A stretch of 64,000 nucleotides of DNA from positions 22,505-86,504 of the forward strand of contig CAIQCK010000061.1 of the NCBI GenBank assembly GCA_903870275.1. The letters are read 5' to 3'. Positions 49,301 through 61,300 of the stretch are shown one piece after another (the stretch's first letter is position 1; each line of letters starts with the position of its first letter). A program made the position numbers and the translations under genes. A model generated the notes under the pieces. It saw only the letters and a program-made list of their open reading frames with translations, was not told the DNA's origin and did not search any database. This stretch comes from an uncultured bacterium (GTDB lineage: Bacteria > Verrucomicrobiota > Verrucomicrobiia > CAIQCK01).

Positions 49301-52300
49301 TACTACCTCCCGACCACCAACTTCCCCATTAGTGTGAACACCAACATCGTCTTCAACGACATTGGCGGCGCGCAGATGTTCCTGGACGCCAGCAACAACA
49401 CCGTCGTCACCCTGCTGAATAGCTTTGGCGGGACCGGTCCGTTGGGGAAGCTGGGTTTCGGCACGGTGATTCTGTCCGGCAGCAATACCTTCACCAACAC
49501 GATCCTCTACGCCGGCTCTTTGGGCGTGACCAACGATTGGAACATCGGCGGCCCGGGCAGCACCCTGAACTTCAGCGGCGGCATGCTCCAGGTCACTGGC
49601 GCGTTCCTCACCGCCTACGGCCCGAACGGCGCTGGATTCTTCAGCAACCACGTCATCAACTGGTCCACGTTCAACGGCGGCTTCGACGTGACGGCTGGCA
49701 ACACCCTCTTCTTCACCAACACGCTGGTGACGCCGGGCGGCTTCTACAAGGGCGGCGGGGGCGTGGTGGCACTCGCCGGGTCCAACAACTACACCGGCGG
49801 CACCTACATCTACGGCGGCAACCTGCTGGTTACCAATGACTACAACCTCTCCGCTCCCGGCGTCTTCGTAAACATCGGCCAGGGCACCCTGGAGGTCAGC
49901 AACTCCATACCGGCGCCGAGCGGGGCGCTGGTGGCGACCACCACGATGACCACGCTGCGGCCGTTCCTGCTCACCAACGCGGGGTCCGCCATCCAGGTGG
50001 ACGGCACCAACTTCACCTATATCGTGGGCGGCTACGTCACGGGCAGCAACATCGCGGGCAGCTTGGTCAAGGACGGCGCGGGCACGCTGATCCTGAACAA
50101 CGCCTCCGTGGCGAATTCCAACCCGAGCATCATAACGAATCTGGGCGGCTCGATCACCAACAGCGGCTACTCCGTGGGCTGGCTGACGAACGGCATCACC
50201 GTCAACGCCGGCACGCTCATTCTCAGCAACACCATCATCCAGATGGGCACCAACTCGACCAGCGTTATAAACGGTGCTCTCGCCGCCGTTTCCGCCACCG
50301 GCACGCCTACGTCGGTGTTGAAGCTGATGGGCAACGCTGGTCTCTCGAGCAGCAACTTTGCCGGCTACGTGTATGTTGGCACCTCGGCCAGGGGCGTGAT
50401 GCAGGTTCAGGATAATGCGATGTTCCAGGGGACTTTGCGCGTCGGCCAGGCTGCCGGCGGCGTGGGCGCGGTCTACCTGCGCGGCGGCACGATTTACAAT
50501 ATGGGCGGCAGTGGCGCTGACTCCGAGTTCGGCGGGCCTTCGGCGAATGGTTACGGATATCTCGAAGTGACCGGCGGCACGATGACCAACGCCGGGTACA
50601 CACATATCGGCACGGCCGGCTGGGGCATGATGCAGCAATACGGAGGCCGCGTTTATCAGGTCAACAACGGCAACTTCGACATCAGCCGCACCGGCACCGG
50701 CGTCGTTTATCTTGCCGGCGGCCAATTCGTGTCGGCGGCGCAGGTCAGCGTGGGCGGCAGCAGCGGTGCCGCAGGCGGGCGTGGCGAGTTGACGGTGACC
50801 ACTGGCGGGAGCATGGTCATCAGCAATAACCTGGCCTTTGCCGTTACCGGCGGCCAGACCGGCATCGTCAACCTCATCGGCGGCACGTTGCAGGCTAACA
50901 CAGTCCTGAAGAGCCAGACGAACGGCGGCGCGTTCCTGAACTTCAACGGCGGCACGCTGGTGGCCGGCGCGAGCACCACGCAGTTCATGCAGGGTCTGGA
51001 CACGGCGTTCATCTATAACAACGGCGCGTTCATTGACTCCGGCACCAACACCATCACCATCGTCCAGAACCTCCGCGGCGCGGGTGGCAACGGCAATGGC
51101 ATCGCCAACATCCCGATCATCTTCGGCGGCACCAACTACATCGGCGCGCCCCTCGTGATGATTACCGGCGGCGGCGGCAGCAACGCGACCGCCGTTGCGC
51201 AGATTGACAGCAACATCAACAGCCCGACCTATGGGATGATCACCAACATCGTGATCACCAACCCCGGCATGGGCTACACCACCCCGTCGACGATCGCGGT
51301 GACGCTCTTGGGTGGCGGCGGCGCGGGCGCGGTCCTGGGCACCGGCATCGTCGGCGCACCCCTCCTCGTGGCCGATGTGAGCGGCGCGTTGACCAAGCTT
51401 GGCAGCGGCACACTGACACTGACCGGCACCAACACCTTCGCTGGCGTCGTCCTTGGCGGCGGCGAGTTGATCGCCACCAACGACTTCAACATCGGCGGCG
51501 CGGCCAGCTTCATGACCTTCAGCGGCGGCTTGTTCCAACTCTCCACCAACTCTGTCATCAGCCTCGGCACACACACCATCAACTGGTCCGGGTTCAACGG
51601 CGGCTTCGACGTGGAGACCAACATGACCTTCACGAACACGGTTGCCATAACCGGCTCCGGCAGCTTCATAAAGATCGGCCAGGGCAACCTGATCATGCTC
51701 GCCAGCAACAGCTACACGGGCAACACGCTCATCGGTGGCGGCGGCAACTTCATCTTCACCAACTTGGACGCCCTCGGTGGCATCAACCGCTCGGTGATGC
51801 TCAGCAACGTCGTCGTCATGGTCACCAACACCGTGGATCCCAATGCGCTGCTGAGCCGGGTGACGACGTCCACGAACACCTTTGTGATTGCGCTCACGGC
51901 CAACGGCGCCACGGTGGACCTCAGCCAGACGCCGGGCGCGTTCCTCGGCGCCTGGACCAACAGCATTGTCACCAACTCGGTGATCCCGCTGGCCAACAAC
52001 GTGCAGTTGGGCGGCGGCGGCGGCACGCTCTACTTCACGCAGTTCATTGGCGGCAGGCCGAATGTTGTGGGCAGCTACACCAACCTCACCATCGGCCCGT
52101 TTGCCGGCAACAGCTACACCAATACCCAGTTTATTGCGCCACCGCCCAGCTACTCTTCCGGCACGGTGATAATGACGAACAATAACAGCTACAACGGCAT
52201 TACCGCCATCGCTGCCGGCAACACCCTGCAGATCGGCACCAATACCGCCATGGGCGGCACGGTCGGCCTCGGGCCGGTTCTTGTCAACGGGACGCTGGCG

Positions 52301-55300
52301 TTTAACCAGCCCGGCACGGTTTATTACACCAACTTCACCACCGGTCTCGGCACGATCCAGAATTCGGGCAGCGGTACGCTGGTGCTGGACCGCAACTACT
52401 ACAACAGCAACGGCGTCTATGTAAGCGCCGGCGGCTCTGTTATCCTTTCCAACGCCGTGCTCAACGGCGCGCTGGCGCTTACCAACGGCTCCACCGCCAT
52501 CGCCGTCGGCGGCGCGGGCGGCCTGGTCGGCGAGTTTTACCTGGTCGGTCAAAACGTCACGAACCTTAACAACATTGTGGGTGAGCAGAGTCACTTCGCG
52601 GCATACAACCCCGCCGCGATTGGCAACATCAACCTCGCCGGCCAGGGCAGCCAGCCTTATTACGGCTCCACCACGAACTTCGATTTCTCCTCGAGCAGCG
52701 GCCCGCCGAACCAATACTTCCCGGGAACGTTTGGTCTCGCGCCTCCGAGCGGCACGCCCTACAACTTCGAGAGCCGCTGGGTGGGCGCGTTCAACGCGCC
52801 GACATCGGGCACCTACAACTTCCAGATGATCGGTGACGATCCAGAGACTTTGATCATTGACGGCACAAATGTGGTTTCCAACACCGGCGGCGCGTGGCAG
52901 GGCGGCTCCATCACGTTGGGTGCGGGCAAGCACACCATCGTCATCACATTCGGCCAGGGCGCCGGTGGCTACGGCGTCGAGATCAACGTCCAGACGCCCG
53001 GAGCCAACGGGTATGTGCGCATGCCGAACGCCATGCTCAGCTCCGGCCCGGCGGTCTATTCGCTCAGCGGCGACGCCAACAGCATGCTGATCCTGAGCAA
53101 CACCACGCTGATGGTGGTGCAGACCAACGACGCTGCCTTCAACGGCTTCATCACGGACAACGGTTCCGTCGGCGGGCTCTACAAGATCGGCACCAACGCC
53201 CTGATCCTGGGCGGCATGAGCAACAGCTTCAGCGGCGGCCTTATCCTCGGCGGCGGCCGCGTCGGCATCAACTCCCTCAGCAACATCGGTGGCGCGGGCA
53301 GCTCGCTCACGTTCTGGGGCGGTCTTCTCCAGATTCTCGGCACGACGATCACCAACCTGAACAGCAATGTCGTCAACTGGTCCACCTTCAACGGCGGCTT
53401 CGACATCAACAACCCGGCGAACGTCTTCACCATCTCCAACTCCATCAGCGGCGTTGGCAACCTCTCCGTGTATGGCTCCGGCACGGTGTCGCTGACCGGC
53501 AGCAACAGTTACTACGGCAGCACCATCATTGCCGGCGGCACGCTCCAGATTGCCAACCCCAACGCGCTCAACATCGGCCTCAACCCGACCCAGTGGCTCG
53601 AAATCGTGGGCGGCACGCTGGATCTGAACGGCTACTCGCTGATCCTGAACACCAACTTCTACTTCACCAGCGGCGCGATCACGGACAACCGTGTCGGTGG
53701 CAACAACACCATCATCTTCAGCAACCTCTACACCAGCAGCTTCGGCGGCGTCATCAGCAACGGCGTCAACGGCGGGGTGATGAGCCTGACGACCTACGGC
53801 AGCGACACGTTGACGCTGACCAATAACAACACCTACACCGGCAACACGCTGTTCAACACCGGCACGGTCGTCACGCTGGGCGGCCCGCTCGGCGCGCTCT
53901 ACGGCACCACCAACGTCACCCTCAACGGCGCGTCGCTGATCCTGAATAACACGGCGACAACCACCAACGCCTACCGGTTGACCGCCAACGCCCCGATCTG
54001 GCTCACCAGCGCCATGTATAGCTTCACCAACGACGGCGGCTCGGCGTATTACGTGCAGAGCAACGGCGCCCTGAACGTGCTGGCGGGCATGAACACGCTC
54101 GCCTCCATGCAGTCGGCCACCAACGGCACGAACCTGCTGGTCTTCAACGCGCTGAACCGCACCGCGGGCGCGACGCTGAACATCGTGGCCAACACCCTCT
54201 CCAACTACCAGAACATCGTGCGGTTCACTGCGGCTCCGGCGCTGGTGAATGGCATCCTGCCTTACGCGACCGTCGGCACCAACTGGGCCACCTACAACGC
54301 CAACATCAACGGCCTCTCCAACTGGGCTGTTTACGTGACCGCCGTGGGAGCCACGGGCAACGCCACGACCAACGTGCAGGTGAACACCGCGACGACGGCC
54401 TCCAGCGCCAGCGGCACCACCGCGCAGAACAACTCGTTGAACATCCAGGCAGGCGGGACGGTGAACCTCAATAACAGCACGCTGGCTCTCCTCAGCGGCG
54501 GCCTGCTGGTGAATTCGGGCGGGTTCATCACCAACGGCAGCCTGACGGCGGGCGCGACCAACGTCGCCAGCGAGCTGATCGTCATCGTGTCAACGGCGAA
54601 CACGACGATGACCAACTCCGCGGCCATCATCAACAACGGCGCGGCGGTCTCGCTCACGAAGTCCGGCTCGGGCACGTTCACGATGGTCAACACCAACAGC
54701 ACCTACAGTGGCGGCACCTTCCTTGACGCCGGCGCGCTCTACATCTTCGGCGACAGCCCCGTCGGCGGCAGTAACACCAGCCTCGGTGTGACCAACAGCA
54801 TATTAACGTTCAACGGCGGCACGCTGGAGGCGAGCAACAACTTCACCATCAACAATCATCCGTCCGTGCTCGGCTTGGCTGGCGGCACGTTCAGCATTGA
54901 CGCGAATTCGACCGTCATCTACACGAATGCCATCTCCGGAGCCGGCACGCTGTTCAAGGCGGGCTTGGGCACGCTGCAACTCTCCGCCGACAACATCGCC
55001 AACACGAACACCTACACCGGCGGCACGCTGATCAGCGGCGGCACGCTCTACATCAGCGGCGACGCGCTGGGCGCGGCCGGCAGCGTGCTCGAACTCGCGG
55101 GCGGCGGTGCGTTGCGTGTTTCCAGCTCGCTCACGTTCACCAACCGGCCGTTCTTCCTCGGCATCGGTGGTGGCTACATGAACCTGGATGCTGGCAGGAC
55201 CGTGACGCTGACCAACACGATTTCCGGCCCCGGTGCGTTGAGCCTCGCCGGCGCCGGCACGGGCACCACGGTGATCCTCAGCGGCAACAATACCTACACC

Positions 55301-58300
55301 GGCGGAACCACCAACTACGCCGGCACGCTTGAGGTCGGCGGCAGCGGCGCTCTCGGCATCAACAGCGGCGCCGGCACCAACTGGCTGACCATGTCCGGCG
55401 GCACGTTGCGGGAGACGCTGGGCACCAGTCCCGTGCTGCCCGTCGGCCTGACCGTTACCAGCAACAGCATCGTGAACGTCCAAGGCGCGGGCGATACGCT
55501 GACGATTACGGGCTTTGCGGGTGAGCAGACGTTGCAGACGATGAATTCCATTGCTCCGGCGGGCGCGCTGACGGTGACCGGTCCGGGCACGTTCGTGATT
55601 GCCAACGACACGCGCTGGAACGGCGGCACCTTGGTTTCCCCCGGCTCCAGGCTGGTTCTCAGCAACAACGCCGTGCTCAACAGCACCTTGACGCTCAACA
55701 GCGCCACGGTCACGGTCTACGGCGCACAGGGCCTCATTGGCCGGAGTTTCGTTGCCGGCGGCTACGTGCCGTGGACGACGAACAGCCTGCCCAGCTTCAT
55801 GGGCCTGCAGAACTTCATGGCGACCAACAACGCCAGCCAGCTCTATTTCGGCGGCTTTACGAACGTCTTTGATTATCGCAACACCGCCCCGCTGCCTTAC
55901 CAGAGCACAAACTACGCGGTCGCCTACTGGTCGGGCACGGTCAACATCCCGACCAACGGCTACTACACGTTCTACACCGCCAACATTGACGACTCCGCAA
56001 ATCTTTGGATTGATGGCACCTCCACCAACAATATCACGAGTTATTTGACGGTTGGCCCTCACAGCATCGTCGTTTACGATGCCAACAACACCGCTCCGTA
56101 TGGCGTGACCTTGACCGTGACGATGGCCAACGGCGGCATCAACCAGATTTACCAGCAGGTGGTGCCCAACGCATGGCTCTCCGGCAACGGCTCGGCCATC
56201 GGGCCGCTCGTCGGCGACGTCAACAGTGAGGTGATCCTCACCAACAGCGCCATGCTGATGATTAGCGAGACCAACAACTCCACCTATGCTGGCTACATTA
56301 CCGGCAACGGCGGCATCTACATAGTCGGCACGAACGTCCTCACACTGAGTGGCACCACGAACGACTTCCTCGGCGGCATCATGTTCGGCGGGGGCGAGAT
56401 CAGCATCACCAACCTCAACAGCCTCGGCAACGGCACCAACATGCTGACTTTCATGGGCGGCATCCTCCAGATTGCCGACGCCAGGGTGACCGGTCTCGGC
56501 AGCCATCCGATCAATACCAACGCCGGCCTTACCTTCAATGGCGGCTTCGACACCATCACCAGCGTTGTCTTGACGGTCAACGACCTCCTGACCGGTCCCG
56601 GCACGCTCTCCAAGTATGGCTTGGGCACGCTGGTGCTGGGCAACACAAACCTCCTTACCGGTGGCGTGGTCATCAACGCCGGCACAGTGCGCGTCAGCAA
56701 GCTCACCTCGCTGGGCATGACGAACACGTTGACGCTCAACAACGGCGGCTCGCTGGATCTCTTCGGCACCAACGCCGTCATCGGCGGTATTTTCGGCGCC
56801 AACGGCACCATCACCGACAGGAGCTTGAACGGCGCCAACAACGGCCAAAGCACGCTGTTCCTGAGCAACGTCGCAGGCAACGTTTCGCTCAGCGGCACGC
56901 TCTATATCACCGACGGTCCCAACGTGAAGATGGGCCTCACCTACGGCAACCCCGCGGGCGTTGCCGCCGGCACACTGACGATCATGAACGCGCAGCCGTT
57001 CACCGGCCCGGTGGTGCTCAATGCCGGCGCCAACGTGATGCTGAGCAACACCCTCGGCGCGCTCACCGGCTCGACCAGCATCACCGTCAACGCCGGCGCC
57101 ACGCTCTCAGTCTTCAACTATGCGGGCGCCAACAACACCAACCGCATCAACGATAACGCCACCCTCAGAATGGCCGGCGGCGTGTTCCTGTTCACCAACG
57201 ACGTTGGCACCAGCTACTACTACGAGGGCATCAGCAACCTCTTTGTGGCCGCTGGCGGCAGCATCATCGGCCTCGGCCAGAGTATTGGTGGTGTTCCGGG
57301 CACGAGCACCAACATCCTCGCCTTCACCAACTTCAGCCGCGCGGTCGGCGCCACCCTCGGCTTCACCGGCAGGGGCATCGGCGGCGTGTCCAACATCGTG
57401 CGGTTTGTCAATCCGGCGCTCACGAACCCGACCTACGGCATCATCGCCCCGTGGATGTATGTCAACAGCACCGGTCAGTGGGATTTCGCCACCTATAACG
57501 GAACGCTCGGTTCCATCTCCAACTACAATCCCACGTCTGGGACGAGCAACTACTTTGTTGCGAACAACCAGAACAGCTCCGACCTGAACGCCGCAGGCTT
57601 GGGTGCCGCTGCGTGGACGTCCACCAACAACATCAAGATTATCGGCAACAACAACACCATCTGGCTGACGGGCAACCGCACCAACTACACGTTGGCCGTC
57701 CAGGCCTATGTCAACGCCACGGGCTACCTGAACCTGTCCGGCTACGGCTTGAACATTGCCGGTGGCGGCCTGCTCGACGACACGGTGACCGGCAACAATT
57801 TCATCATGTATGGCGGCTGGATGACCACGGGCAGCAACGTAGGTGTCAACGAGTTGGTGGTCAGCCGCATGACCACCGCCGGCGCTAACCTCTACCTTAG
57901 GAATGGCATCTCGGACAACATGATCAACGGCACGCTCGCGCCGGTGCTCCTGACCAAGAATGGCCCGGGCAACGTCATCATGGAGTTCATGTCCAACAAT
58001 TTCAGCGGCGGCACCATCATCGCCAACGGCATATTGTATCTTGGCGCGGACAACGCCTATACGGAGAGTCCCAATTCGCTGGGCAGCGGCACGGTGACGA
58101 TCCAGCCCGGCGCGACATTGCGGTTCGGCGGTTCGGGCGCTGCGGTCATCACGGGCATGACCTATAACATCACCAACGCGATCAACCTGAACGGCGGCTA
58201 CGTTTATGCGCAGGGCGGCAACCAGCACCTGACCGGCCCGATCAACGTCACGGGTGCGACCAACACCACCCTGGGTGCCGGCTACGCCTTCAACGATCTC

Positions 58301-61300
58301 TATCTCGACGGCGCGGTGACCGGCACGGGTGGAGTGCGCGTCACCACCGCTGGCAGCGGCGGCGCGGTGTTCCTGACAGCCTCCAACAATTACAGCGGCG
58401 GCACGATCCTGGACGGCGGCTACCTGTTCCTCGGCACGACCAACTCCCTCGGCACCGGCCCGCTGGCCTATAACAGCGGCCTCATCGGCCCGACCAACGC
58501 GGTGGATCAGAACTTCGCCAACTACCTGAACCAGCAGTTGGTGGCGACGGGAGCGTCGGTCAACCTGGCGATGCTGGTCAACAGCACCAACAACATGGAC
58601 TGGTCGTCGCTGTTGAGCCTGACCAACACGTATCTGGCGCCGGCGCCGGGACGCTCGGTCACTTACAATGGCAACCTCACACCGGCCAACGCGAACTACC
58701 GCTTCAACGGCGGGGGCTTCTACGGCAGCGCGTTGATCGTGGGCAGCTACCTGACCGGCACCAACAGCCTGACCATCGGCCCGACCGGCGTCGTGGTGCT
58801 GACCAACAACAACGATTACACCGGTTTCACCTACATCTACAGCGGCGGCACGCTCCAGCTCGGCACCAACACGGCCTCCGGCACGTTGGGCAACAACGGC
58901 GCCACCGCCGCCTTCGCCAACAATGGCATGAACGCCGTCACCAACAACGGCACCATCGTAATTGACCGCATCGACACCTTTACCTTGATCAACTACATCA
59001 ACGGCGGCGGCAACCTCGTCAAGAACGGCACCAACCTGGTGATTGTCACGGCCAACAACATGTATGCCAACGGCACTACCATCAACGGCGGCACGCTGCA
59101 GGCCGGCACGACCAATGCCTTCGGCACGGGCGGAATGACCGTCAACAACGGCGCGGTCGCCAACTTTGCCGGCAACTTCTATAACTTCCCCGGCGTGCTC
59201 GACGTGAACGGTCAGAACGGCCTGCAGATCGGTGCTTTGAACGGCCAGTTGGGCACCCGCATTACCGACAACAGCACCAACGGCGGTTACACGATGCTGT
59301 TGATCAGCCAGGGCGCGAACGGCACTTATTCCGGCATCATCAGCGACGGTGCGCAGACCGGCCTGACCCTGACCAAATACGGCGCCTCCGCATTGACGCT
59401 GGCCGGCAACAACGCCTACAGCGGCGGCACGCTCGTGACCAACGGCATCCTGCGCGCCACCTACGGCGTCGGCCTGCCCACCAACGGCAACCTGACGCTC
59501 TCCTACAACGGTGTGTTCGAGACCGGCGCGAACTTCACCAACGCGCTCGGCAACGGCAGTGGGCAGGTGGAAATCCTCGCGGGTGGCACCAACGGCTTCA
59601 GCCCGAACGGCCAATACGGTTTCGAGGTCTTCAGCGGCGCCTACACCACCACCGGCGTCATCATCAACCTCGGCGGCGCGTCCGCCCCCGTGGTCTGGGG
59701 CACGCCGTTCTTCAACCCGACCGTGCTGGAACTCAACCAGGGCACCACCAACAACGTCCTGACGTTCCTGAACCCGATTGACCTCAACAACGCCGTTCGT
59801 TCCATCTACGTCGGCGGCTCCACGAGCATCATCACCGGCGGCATCTACAGCAGCAGCGGTGCGGCGGCGCTCACCAAGGAGGGCAACGGCGCGCTCTACG
59901 TAACTTCGTCGATGAACTTCACCGGCACCGTCACGGTCAACGCCGGCCTCCTCGCCCCGTGGGCCACGAACTTCGTGACCGGCGGCTTTACGATTGCCGG
60001 CGGCCCGGTCGCCATGGGCACGGCGACGAATCCGACGACGCTCTACATCAACAGCGACGCCAACCTCGGTCTCCCCGGCGCAACGCTCACATTCACCAAC
60101 ACCGCCGTCAACTCTGTGCCCATGCTGCGCGTGACCAACAGCTTCACGCTCAACCGTGCCGTTGTGGACGGCGCTTCCAACGCCGTCATCATGGTGGATC
60201 CTTATTCCACTCTCACAATCACCGGCGTGGTCAGCGGTGGCGGCATGCTCACCAAGGCAGGCATAGGCACGCTGATTTTGGATCCGGCGAACGGCAGCGG
60301 CGGCAACACCTATACCGGGCCCACCATTCTCTCCGCCGGCACGCTCCTCGTGGATCCCACTATGTTCCCGATCGGTAACGGCGGCATCAACGGCGCCACT
60401 GGCCAGTCGGCGTCCATCGGCACCATTAACACGCTTGATGAGAGCTTCGTGAACTGGGTCAGCATGAAGGCCCAGCAGGCCGACACCAACTTCAACGGCG
60501 GCATCGTCCTGACCAGCTTCAGCGACAGCAACCTGAACTTCAACCTGGCGATGACCACCAACGCCTTCCTTGGCGCGGCCAACGGCACATGGACCTATAT
60601 GGGCGCGCTCAGCGCCTGGACGAACAGCACAGTCGCCAACGGCATCTTCGGCACCGGTACGGCTGCCGCTGACAACGTCTTGCAGCTTGGCGGCGGCAAC
60701 GGCACATTGATCTACGGGTTGGCGATTGCCGGCGCCACCAATGTCATCATTGGCCCGGCCGGCGCCAACGGCACGGTCTGGTTCACCAACTACAACACGT
60801 TCGTCGGCACGGCTGCCGTTGTCGGTGGCACGTTCCGCGCCTCGGACGGCATTGGCCTGCCCGTGACCGCCAACCTCATGCTCAGCGGCGGCGTGTTCGA
60901 AGTCTATAGCCAGCCCGGCGGCACCAGCTTCACTCGTGCGCTCGGCACCGGCGCCGGCCAGGTGTGGCTTGCCAGCAACGCTCCCAGCGGCTTCAGCGCC
61001 ACCAATGGGCCTGTCACCATCAATCTGGGCGCTCCCACCAACGCAAACTTCCTGGTGTGGGGCAGCACCTACTTCAGCCAGTCGGCGCTGGTGTTGAACA
61101 CCAACACGTCCGACAGCCTGCTGACGTTCGCCAATGACATCAACCTTGGCGGCTCGAACCGGACCATCATTGTCGGCGGCAGCGCAACCAGCATGGTTAC
61201 CGGCGCGATCTTCGACAACGACCAGCTGAATGACCCGCTGGTCAAGGCCGGCACGGGCACGCTGATTCTCAGTGGCAACAACACGTTCTTTGGCATGGTC

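Noticed and set aside
47156..52933. Minus-strand open frame of 1,925 codons
   Set aside because: Same reason: it mirrors the codon bias of the giant gene and has no recognisable domain.
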